A stretch of DNA of 5,471 bases from Gracilibacteraceae bacterium. Lineage in GTDB: Bacteria > Bacillota > Desulfitobacteriia > Desulfitobacteriales > Syntrophobotulaceae. The stretch is taken from contig JAISEW010000251.1 in assembly GCA_031263945.1 (NCBI GenBank), positions 1 through 5,471 of the forward strand, written 5' to 3'. Shown here piece after piece: positions 1 to 5,084 of this stretch. Numbering within the stretch: the stretch's first letter is position 1; each line of letters starts with the position of its first letter. Under the pieces are notes generated by a model that saw nothing but the letters and a program-made list of their open reading frames with translations, made no database searches and was not told the DNA's origin. A program made the position numbers and the translations under genes.

Positions 1-416
1 TCCGCCGGCGGAGCTTCGGTCGCCGGAGTTTCAGTCGCCGGGGCTTGCTCCGCCGATGGGGCTTCGGCCGGCGAAGTTTCACTTGCCGGAGCTTCCGGCC
101 CTGCCGTTTCCGACGCCAACGCCTGCTCCGCCGGGGTTTCGGTTGTTGCCAGAGTTTGGGCCGGGGGTTCCTCCGGCGGTTCGGTCCCTTCCACCGCCGA
201 AGCGACCGGGGCTTCGGCCGGGTCTTCCGCTCCGGCCCCGGCTTCGGGCGCCGCCGCGTTTTCCGGGTACCCCTCTCCGGGGCTGTCCGTTTCCGGCCCG
301 GACAAATCCGGCGTCACGGCGGCGGATGGCGGAGCCGGCGATCCGGCGCAGGCGCTCAAGGCGGAGACGGAGAGAAGCAGCAACAAAAACAAAAGCGCGC
401 GCGTGGCTTTCCTCAT
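1..416 (-). CDS. Secreted lipoprotein with Ala/Pro/Glu/Thr-rich tether (C-terminus beyond left edge)
   Basis: An open frame starts at ATG 416-414 and runs without a stop through 138 complete codons to the left edge, so only the N-terminus is visible. It begins MRKATRALLFLLLLLSVSA, a short basic n-region plus Leu-rich core, followed by the lipobox LSAC with the lipidated Cys at residue 23. It should therefore be cleaved by signal peptidase II and anchored to the outer face of the membrane. Everything after Cys23 is low-complexity Ala/Pro/Glu/Thr/Ser with degenerate units such as PATETPATEAP, as expected of a flexible, wall-spanning tether; no folded domain has begun by the edge. The start abuts the TAA of the upstream gene (417-419) with no gap, and its GGAGGG ribosome site lies inside that gene, so the two are probably translationally coupled and share the cobalamin riboswitch. 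By context the missing part could hold a ligand-binding domain (a second DUF4430 is one possibility), but this cannot be seen. The gene call is firm; the function is unknown. Confidence 0.85.
   Translation of the reverse strand, partial: MRKATRALLFLLLLLSVSALSACAGSPAPPSAAVTPDLSGPETDSPGEGYPENAAAPEAGAGAEDPAEAPVASAVEGTEPPEEPPAQTLATTETPAEQALASETAGPEAPASETSPAEAPSAEQAPATETPATEAPPA
13..89 (-). repeat. Degenerate tandem repeat in the lipoprotein tether
   Basis: Bases 13-41 and 61-89 align over 29 nt with 24 identities. On the minus strand both encode a Pro-Ala-x-Glu-Thr...Glu-Ala unit. Weaker copies with the same Glu-Thr-Pro-Ala core continue toward 150. The repeats are in frame and look like slippage or recombination-driven growth of the flexible spacer. 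They are not a CRISPR array or an attachment site. Confidence 0.6.
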
Positions 417-3107
417 TTATTTTTGCCCTCCGAAAGCGTACACCTTCGTGGCCGCGGTTATCTTATCCCAACCGGAAGCGCCTCCTCCCAATCTGGACCC
501 TTGGGCTAAATCGGCCTGCACAGCCTCCGCTTCCTCAGGGGCCGCGGCCTGGGCCGTCAGGATCCGCCCCACTTCCGTGGCGCCGAGATCGTTACCCGGC
601 GCCAGCACTATGGCCGCCCCGGTCTGAGCCGCCAAGGCGGAGCCGGTCAGCGCGTCCACCAGCGTGGCGCCGTCGGCGACGTAGATATTGGTGTAATCAA
701 AGTCGAGCGCCGCGCGCAGGGCCTCGTTCGTGGCGTAGCGGTCAGCGCCGTAAACGCGCGTATAGCCGGGGTGATCCCGCACGAGCGCCGGCCCGCCCAG
801 GATATAGCCCGGAAGTTTGTCCGCGCTCGCCGGCAAAGTAAACGAGCCGTCCGGCCCGGCGATCTGCAAAAGCCAGCCGTGCGCCGCCGCGTAAGAGGCG
901 GCGGAAACCGCGTCAGCCAAGGCGTTATAGCCGACGACGAACACACCTTGCGGGTTCGCCACTTTAGCGTCCACGAGCGCCGCCGTCTCATAGCGGTCTT
1001 TCCCGCGCAGACCGATCACTTCCGCCGCCGGGAAACGCTCGGCCAGCTGCCGGCGCACCTCCGCGCTCACCGCGCCCACGGTGTAGATCTTTTTCGCGCC
1101 CAGCCGGGCGATCTCCGTTTCCACCGCCGGGGCCAGCGCGTCGCCTAAACTCAGCAGTATAGGCGCGTTTTCCTGCCCGGCCAGCGGAGCGACCGCCAGA
1201 GCGTCGATGAGATTGGCCCCAGCCCCCGGCACGATGAATACCGACTCGGCGCTCGTCCAGCCGCGCCGGGCGATGGCGACCGAGGTCTGCACCCGGTCGG
1301 CCCCGCTGATCCGGTTAGCCTCACTGATCAAGGACGGGCCGCCGCCGGCAAGGGCCGCGGGACCAGCCGCGCCCGCCGCCGGGCTGCCGGGCTGCCATGT
1401 ACCGTCGTAGCCGGTTTCTTTTGTATAATCGTCCGTATAGAACCAGACGACGCTGTCCCCGTCACTCAGCGTTTCCTCCGCGTAGCCGTACCCGACGATG
1501 ATACCGTTCAGCCGGTACATCCAGCCGGAATTGGGGCCGTTGTCGAACTCTCCCAGCTGCGTGGAGATGTTGGGGATCATCACCCATTCGATATACCGCC
1601 CCCCGTCGCGGCTGGAAAATGTTATACCATATTTTCCCAACATGGAGTCGGTCAGATCCTTGACGGTGGAACCCGCCGGCATATCCACTTTTTGACTGGA
1701 AATCCAGGTTTGGACGCTGTGTTTCCCGCCTTCGCCGTGCAGAGTGTCGCCGGTGAAAGCGAAGGTCACTTTCATGTCGCCGGAGACTCCACCACCACCG
1801 CCGCCGCCACCACCGCCGCCGCCACCCCCACCGCCGCCTCCGCCGGTAGTTACGACCAGCCCGCTTAAAGCCGCCCGCAGCGCCGCCTCAGCCGCGTCGA
1901 TCGCCGCCTGAGCCGCCGCGCTGTCACTCTCCGCCGCTTCGGCACCGGTCAGGGCTGTCAAGAGCGCCGCCCAAGAGGTTTGGGTATATCTAGTGGACGA
2001 CAAAGCCTTCGCTTCGGCGATAGAAAGCCGCAGGGCAGCTTTATTGGGGCCGTTCTGGGTGATACCGGCATCCGACATGTCGTACAGCGATTTTTTCCCA
2101 TCCAGGAAGCGAACGTAAGCCGCGAGCGCGTAAGCCGCCTGCTCCGTCGCCATCTGGTTCACGCCGCTGGAAAGTATATGCCTGAAGCCGCCCCCGTCAA
2201 CGCGATAGCGCAACAACCCGTTGATCAGAGTGTTCCCGTTTTTCACGAACCGCTGGTCTGTGGCGGCGTCCAAACCCAGAGCCGAGAGAGCGACGATGGT
2301 CTGGGCCGCGCCCTCGCTGTCGCTAAAACCACCGTTCTGACCCTGTTGGCGGCTGAGAAAATCCAGCGCTTTGTCCACGGCGTCGTTTATGTCGTCACGG
2401 CCCTTGCCATAATATGGGGCGAGCGCCTGGATCCCCATCGCCGTCATATCCGTCGCGGAATAGTCGCCATGGTTCCAGCCGCCGCCGGCAGCGGCGCTAC
2501 TTAAAATATGATTGATATAATATTCACGGACTTCCGGGGCATCCGCCAGATAACCACTGGCGTCTAGGGCGATCAAGGCAAAAACAGCGCCGTTCAGGCC
2601 CTGCCACACCGCCTGATATTCGCCGGCGTTCGGGCCGGTCGTCTGTTTATCCGTCAGGGCGGCGACGAGATTGTAGCCTTCCCAATCAGCCGCATCCTCT
2701 CCCAGGGCGGAGAGAGTGAGGATCACCCGCTCGTTATCCGTGCGTATGCGCGAATGTAGAGTTACCCGGCCGTCCTCGCCGATCGTAACCTGGCCTTTCC
2801 CGTCATTAATGATGATGTAATTTTTCAGTGCCGCCAGATACAGATCATACCAATCCGGGTCAACGACGCCGGCGCGGGCCAGAGCCAGCACAGCCCACTC
2901 GCCGCCGATACTGCCGACCGCCGGATAGGGCGTTTGCTCTTGCACATAAGCGAGCGTATCATTCAAAATTTTGTAAACATCATCTCGATACGCCGTATCC
3001 GCGCCGGCCGCCGGAGCCGGCGTTGCGGCCGGCAACCCGGCCGGCAGACAGGAGAGAATGAAGACTATAGTGAGCAAAAGAGCCAATAATTTACTTTTTT
3101 GTTTCAT
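417..3107 (-). CDS. Wall-anchored intrinsic-factor-like protein: alpha/alpha barrel + FIVAR + DUF4430 + three CWB2 repeats
   Basis: This is an 896-residue exported protein, proposed to capture cobalamin or a related corrinoid at the cell surface. Residues 1-28 are a signal peptide (MKQKSK, hydrophobic core, likely cleavage near LPA-A). Residues about 40-345 show repeated helical-hairpin motifs of the prenyltransferase/terpene-cyclase barrel: GGEWAVLALARAG (68-80), GGGWNHGDYSATDMTA (208-223), QNGGFSDSEGAAQTIVALSA (257-276) and the MATEQAAYALAAY segment near 320-331. Residues 358-417 resemble a FIVAR helical module (YTQTSW, ending AALSGL). Gly422-440 is a 19-Gly run. Residues 441-571 match DUF4430, the transcobalamin-like C-terminal domain: GSTVKDL, NSGWMYRLNG (526-535) and LSDGDSVVWFYTDD. 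Residues about 599-896 hold three CWB2 repeats, opening RISGADR (599), GLRGKDR (699) and RVYGADR (784), which in clostridia bind anionic wall polymers. An in-frame extension to 3197 is rejected because the signal peptide begins at 3107, 7 nt after GAGAGG. A B12 riboswitch lies directly upstream. Barrel plus DUF4430 matches intrinsic factor/transcobalamin order. The architecture is firm, the corrinoid ligand inferred; related surface proteins may bind other ligands. Confidence 0.92.
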   Translation of the reverse strand: MKQKSKLLALLLTIVFILSCLPAGLPAATPAPAAGADTAYRDDVYKILNDTLAYVQEQTPYPAVGSIGGEWAVLALARAGVVDPDWYDLYLAALKNYIIINDGKGQVTIGEDGRVTLHSRIRTDNERVILTLSALGEDAADWEGYNLVAALTDKQTTGPNAGEYQAVWQGLNGAVFALIALDASGYLADAPEVREYYINHILSSAAAGGGWNHGDYSATDMTAMGIQALAPYYGKGRDDINDAVDKALDFLSRQQGQNGGFSDSEGAAQTIVALSALGLDAATDQRFVKNGNTLINGLLRYRVDGGGFRHILSSGVNQMATEQAAYALAAYVRFLDGKKSLYDMSDAGITQNGPNKAALRLSIAEAKALSSTRYTQTSWAALLTALTGAEAAESDSAAAQAAIDAAEAALRAALSGLVVTTGGGGGGGGGGGGGGGGGGGVSGDMKVTFAFTGDTLHGEGGKHSVQTWISSQKVDMPAGSTVKDLTDSMLGKYGITFSSRDGGRYIEWVMIPNISTQLGEFDNGPNSGWMYRLNGIIVGYGYAEETLSDGDSVVWFYTDDYTKETGYDGTWQPGSPAAGAAGPAALAGGGPSLISEANRISGADRVQTSVAIARRGWTSAESVFIVPGAGANLIDALAVAPLAGQENAPILLSLGDALAPAVETEIARLGAKKIYTVGAVSAEVRRQLAERFPAAEVIGLRGKDRYETAALVDAKVANPQGVFVVGYNALADAVSAASYAAAHGWLLQIAGPDGSFTLPASADKLPGYILGGPALVRDHPGYTRVYGADRYATNEALRAALDFDYTNIYVADGATLVDALTGSALAAQTGAAIVLAPGNDLGATEVGRILTAQAAAPEEAEAVQADLAQGSRLGGGASGWDKITAATKVYAFGGQK
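426..431 (-). promoter_or_regulatory. Ribosome binding site of the lipoprotein gene, inside the preceding gene
   Basis: GGAGGG on the minus strand lies 9 nt before the ATG at 416. It sits in the last codons of the upstream CDS, encoding Gly-Gly just before Gln-Lys-stop. It fixes the start at 416 and supports coupled translation of the two genes. Confidence 0.8.
1788..1844 (-). repeat. Run of 19 consecutive glycine codons (interrupted GGN triplet repeat)
   Basis: Nineteen in-frame glycine codons (residues 422-440) separate the FIVAR-like helices from the DUF4430 domain. All four third bases occur (GGA, GGC, GGG, GGT), so the tract is kept at protein level and is not a pure DNA microsatellite, although blocks of GGC and GGT suggest past slippage. 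It would act as a very flexible hinge between the two halves of the proposed binding site. Confidence 0.9.
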
Positions 3108-3114
3108 CCTTCGA

Positions 3115-3120
3115 CCTCTC
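3115..3120 (-). promoter_or_regulatory. Ribosome binding site of the intrinsic-factor-like gene
   Basis: GAGAGG on the minus strand, within AAAGAGAGG, lies 7 nt before the ATG at 3107. Spacing is ideal, and the site selects 3107 over the upstream in-frame start at 3197. It is the likely target of riboswitch control if regulation is translational. Confidence 0.7.
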
Positions 3121-3132
3121 TTTCTTAATATT

Positions 3133-3239
3133 CGCGGCGCCGTCTCCGCCCGAACCGGCGGAATAGAAAAGCCGCGACATCTCCAATGGATCGTCACAGC
3201 CGTTTTCCTGTGAATTCAGGCTTCCCGCCAGGGAGAGCC
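3133..3239 (-). promoter_or_regulatory. Putative expression platform of the cobalamin riboswitch
   Basis: Between aptamer and start codon the RNA can form two structures. The first is a hairpin at 3219-3239 (GGCT-C-TCCC, loop TGGC, GGGA-AGCC; one bulged C). The second is an imperfect long stem at 3133-3176, with outer CGCGGC/GCCGCG and inner TCCGCC/GGCGGA closing GGTTCG. Neither is followed by a U-run, so a classical intrinsic terminator is not evident. The 5' arm of the first hairpin contains CUCUC (3233-3237), complementary to GAGAG of the ribosome site (3116-3120). That would permit an alternative pairing that hides the site. The mechanism is inferred by eye only; no folding was computed. 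Confidence 0.4.
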
Positions 3240-3252
3240 CCGCACCGTTCAT

Positions 3253-3440
3253 CCGCTTTTTGCCGGTCTCCTGACTCGCGTCGCCGAAGGCTTCGGTATG
3301 AGCCTCCTTGCCTGTGATCCCGCCTTCCCGGTCGCCCAGTGGCCGGCTTTCGCCGAAGGGTCACAAACTCTACGCTTACAGTAGCGGTACCTGCTCAGGA
3401 TTCCCACCTGATTCCCTGTCAGTCCCCCCGGCACAAACGG
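3253..3440 (-). ncRNA. Cobalamin (vitamin B12) riboswitch aptamer
   Basis: Read on the minus strand, the hallmark segments of the cobalamin riboswitch occur in order with family-like spacing: GGGAATCAGG then GGTGGGAATCC (3398-3416), CCGCTACTGTAAGCG (3373-3387), GCCACTG (3337-3343), GGGAAGGCG (3321-3330 region) and the B12 box AGTCAGGAGACCGGC (3262-3276). The ends close as a P1-like stem: TTTGTGCCGG near 3428-3437 pairs with CCGGCAAAAA at 3256-3265, leaving CCG/CGG at the base. The length, about 188 nt, is usual for the family. The aptamer lies about 145 nt upstream of the intrinsic-factor-like CDS with no other gene between. Riboswitches of this class normally reduce expression of the downstream gene when adenosylcobalamin or a related cobalamin is bound, so the operon should be on under B12 shortage. 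Identification is by motif, not by a covariance model. Confidence 0.95.
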
Positions 3441-3572
3441 ACACTCGTAAACCGGCAAGCCGAGGCGACGCAAAAAGCCTATTCAGTTCCGCGATCTGAT
3501 CAATAAACCCCTTTTCCCAGAACGCCAAGCCAGTGCCGCACGGCGGCGCTTCCTGACAACTTCATACTGCTA
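3441..3572 (-). other. 5' leader between promoter and riboswitch
   Basis: This is the transcribed region ahead of the aptamer. It contains a short hairpin GCCGC-CGT-GCGGC near 3537-3549 and a 21-codon frame (ATG 3565, stop 3500-3502) that starts only about 7 nt after the predicted transcription start and has no ribosome site. No conserved element is recognised. With the aptamer and expression platform, it accounts for the 528-bp stretch between the MFS gene and the intrinsic-factor-like gene, which holds no convincing protein gene. Confidence 0.4.
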
Positions 3573-3578
3573 AACCAT

Positions 3579-3607
3579 ATTATACACAGCCGCTGAAAAA
3601 AAGTCCA
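3579..3607 (-). promoter_or_regulatory. Sigma-A-type promoter of the riboswitch operon
   Basis: On the minus strand TGGACT (3602-3607, four of six matches to TTGACA) is separated by 17 bp from a perfect TATAAT (3579-3584). Transcription would begin near 3572, upstream of the whole aptamer. The promoter begins 28 bp after the MFS stop codon, so the B12-regulated unit has its own transcript. Confidence 0.75.
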
Positions 3608-3635
3608 GAAAAAAATGAAAATGAATTGCCGCGCC

Positions 3636-4871
3636 TCAAGCTGCGATCTCTTTTGTCTCCGACGCCGGCTCTCCTTCCGCTTTGAGCGTTTTGGACGCGC
3701 ACAGCACAAAGCTGCTCACGAAGAGCAGCGCGCCTGTCACGATCAGCAGATATTCTATCTTAACGGCGTCGCTCAAAGGCCCGAACAGCGCCATACCGAG
3801 CGGCAGCGCCAAGCCGTTTATCATCGTCAGTATGCTGAACACGCGTCCCATGACCTGCGGCTCGATCTTTGTCTGCATGATCGTCGCCGCCGGCGTGTTG
3901 AAAAACGGAACGGTCATACCGCACAGCAGCATCACCGCCAGATAGACCCCAAAATTCGAGACCGTCCCGAACAAAATTGTCATTATGCCGAAAGCGAGGC
4001 AAGCCATTGTCATCGTGTAAACCTTGTTCTTAAAACCGCCCCACACAGAGATCGCGACCCCGCCCAAGACCATTCCCAGCGAAAACAGGATCTCGATCGC
4101 CGTGAGCCGCCATACGTCGCCGCCGAATGAGCGGGCGGTCTGCAGCGGCGTGAGCATAGCGGCGGGCGTCATACAGACGCAAAAAAACGCCGTGTAGCCG
4201 AGCAGGATCTTCAGCCACGCGCAGCCGCCGATATAACGCAAACCCGCTTTCATCTCGTCAAAATACGCGCGCATCCCGTTTCCGGTTTGCCCGCGCTCCA
4301 ACCGCGGGACGCGCACGAAGAAAAACACGGTCGCGATGCCGACTGCCGCCGTGATCACGTCGATAAAGAAGATGTATTCGATCGGCAGAAAAGTCAGCAG
4401 CACACCGGCGAGCATCGGCGTGGCAAACATTGTCAGCGACTGCGCCGCGCTTTGGATCCCGTTAAATCGCAGCAAATGCTCCGGCGGCACGATCTGCGGA
4501 ATGAGCGCGCTGACCGCCGGGGATTGCACGCCTTGCCCAAACCCGCGCGCAACCACGATCACAAGCATAAGCGGTATATTTTCGCCGCCCGCGAAAAACA
4601 CGACGGCGAGTATCAGCGTCACCGCGGCGATGGCGCCGTCCGCTATATTGATAAGATATTTGCGGTTGTATCTGTCCGCCCACACGCCCGCCAGCGGCGA
4701 AATGATCACCATTGGCAAGAGACCCGCGCAAGTGAACAGCGTCATCCACACGCCCGACCGCGTTTCGAGCGTGATATGCCATGTTATGGCGAATTGCACG
4801 AGCATAGAACCGAACATCGATATCAACTGCCCGCCGATGAAAAAACCCGCGCTGCGTTTCCAGTCAGTCAT
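3636..4871 (-). CDS. MFS efflux transporter, DHA3/MFS_3 (macrolide-efflux/EntS-like) type
   Basis: This is a 411-residue integral membrane protein of the major facilitator superfamily, predicted to export a small molecule in exchange for protons. It opens MTDWKRSAGFFIGGQLISMF and shows the MFS motif A loop GVWADRYNRK (residues 62-71) after the second hydrophobic segment. It has about twelve hydrophobic stretches, a central cytoplasmic loop near residues 190-215 (RVPRLERGQTGNG) and a late VMGRVFSILTMINGLALPLG segment. Length and these features fit the MFS_3 group that includes macrolide-efflux and enterobactin-exporter homologues; the substrate cannot be told. The frame extends to a TTG at 4937, but that TTG is the first three bases of a perfect TTGACA -35 box, so ATG 4871 is chosen. 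A GGAG lies at 4884-4887, 12 nt upstream, slightly long spacing. The gene has its own promoter and ends just before the riboswitch promoter with no clear terminator. A link to B12 is not indicated. Confidence 0.9.
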   Translation of the reverse strand: MTDWKRSAGFFIGGQLISMFGSMLVQFAITWHITLETRSGVWMTLFTCAGLLPMVIISPLAGVWADRYNRKYLINIADGAIAAVTLILAVVFFAGGENIPLMLVIVVARGFGQGVQSPAVSALIPQIVPPEHLLRFNGIQSAAQSLTMFATPMLAGVLLTFLPIEYIFFIDVITAAVGIATVFFFVRVPRLERGQTGNGMRAYFDEMKAGLRYIGGCAWLKILLGYTAFFCVCMTPAAMLTPLQTARSFGGDVWRLTAIEILFSLGMVLGGVAISVWGGFKNKVYTMTMACLAFGIMTILFGTVSNFGVYLAVMLLCGMTVPFFNTPAATIMQTKIEPQVMGRVFSILTMINGLALPLGMALFGPLSDAVKIEYLLIVTGALLFVSSFVLCASKTLKAEGEPASETKEIAA

Positions 4872-4908
4872 TTTTGCGTTATACTCCGTTTCAAGGATGT
4901 GGCGTTTA

Positions 4909-4937
4909 ATTTTATATAATTTTGTTTCGCTTGTCAA
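4909..4937 (-). promoter_or_regulatory. Strong sigma-A-type promoter of the MFS gene
   Basis: On the minus strand a perfect TTGACA (4932-4937) is followed after 17 bp by TAAAAT (4909-4914); an overlapping TATAAA two bases upstream is a second -10 option. The predicted transcript starts near 4902 and leaves a leader of about 30 nt before ATG 4871. This rules out translation from the in-frame TTG at 4937. Confidence 0.8.
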
Positions 4938-4955
4938 TCTTTTTTATTCTCCCCG

Positions 4956-4967
4956 AATATGCATATT
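4956..4967. promoter_or_regulatory. Perfect 12-bp palindrome between divergent promoters
   Basis: AATATGCATATT is identical on both strands. It lies 18 bp upstream of the MFS -35 box and 36 bp upstream of the -35 of the rightward flavoprotein promoter. The position would suit a dimeric transcription factor, but the sequence is AT-rich and no family-specific operator is recognised. Confidence 0.3.
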
Positions 4968-5003
4968 TTCCCTTTTCATCTATTTTATGGTAATAAAAAA
5001 AGG

Positions 5004-5032
5004 TGTACAAGGCGGTTGCGCTATAGTAAAAT
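5004..5032 (+). promoter_or_regulatory. Probable promoter of the NfnA/SudB-like gene
   Basis: TGTACA (5004-5009, four of six matches to TTGACA) and TAAAAT (5027-5032) are spaced by 17 bp. Transcription would begin near 5039 and give a leader of about 45 nt. It faces away from the MFS promoter. Confidence 0.55.
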
Positions 5033-5070
5033 ATCCATGAGACCTGCGTGCGGCGGAAGTATCGAACAAA

Positions 5071-5078
5071 AGAGGGGG
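5071..5078 (+). promoter_or_regulatory. Ribosome binding site deciding the ATG 5085 start
   Basis: AGAGGGGG lies 6 nt before ATG 5085 but only 3 nt before the in-frame GTG at 5082, so the ATG is the preferred start. Confidence 0.7.
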
Positions 5079-5084
5079 AAAGTG

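Noticed and set aside
13..89. Possible CRISPR-like or mobile-element repeat at the left edge
   Set aside because: The repeats are short, degenerate, in codon phase and encode the Pro/Glu/Thr tether of the lipoprotein.
56..841. Long plus-strand open frame opposite the lipoprotein and CWB2 region
   Set aside because: It is Arg/Pro-rich antisense shadow of GC-rich minus-strand genes, has no domain and no ribosome site, and spans the junction of two well-supported minus-strand genes.
3108..3197. 30-residue N-terminal extension of the intrinsic-factor-like protein
   Set aside because: The extension is Arg-rich and precedes a textbook signal peptide starting at 3107 with its own ribosome site. 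The region belongs to the riboswitch leader.
3249..3473. 74-residue minus-strand open frame
   Set aside because: It coincides with the cobalamin aptamer. The conservation here is that of RNA, and the peptide has no recognisable features.
3608..3635. Intrinsic terminator after the MFS gene
   Set aside because: There are T-runs on the minus strand, but I see no convincing GC-rich hairpin directly before them.
3636..4871. MFS gene as a dedicated B12 transporter or a named antibiotic-resistance gene
   Set aside because: It has its own promoter upstream of, and separate from, the riboswitch unit. The sequence supports only the broad DHA3/MFS_3 family, not a substrate.
4872..4937. TTG start that would lengthen the MFS protein by 22 residues
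   Set aside because: The TTG is part of a perfect TTGACA -35 box with a matching -10 box at 4909-4914, so the region is promoter rather than coding.
4287..5040. Plus-strand open frames (4287-4919 and 4336-5040) opposite the MFS gene
   Set aside because: Their compositions are antisense to a clear membrane-protein frame; they show no domains and no ribosome sites.
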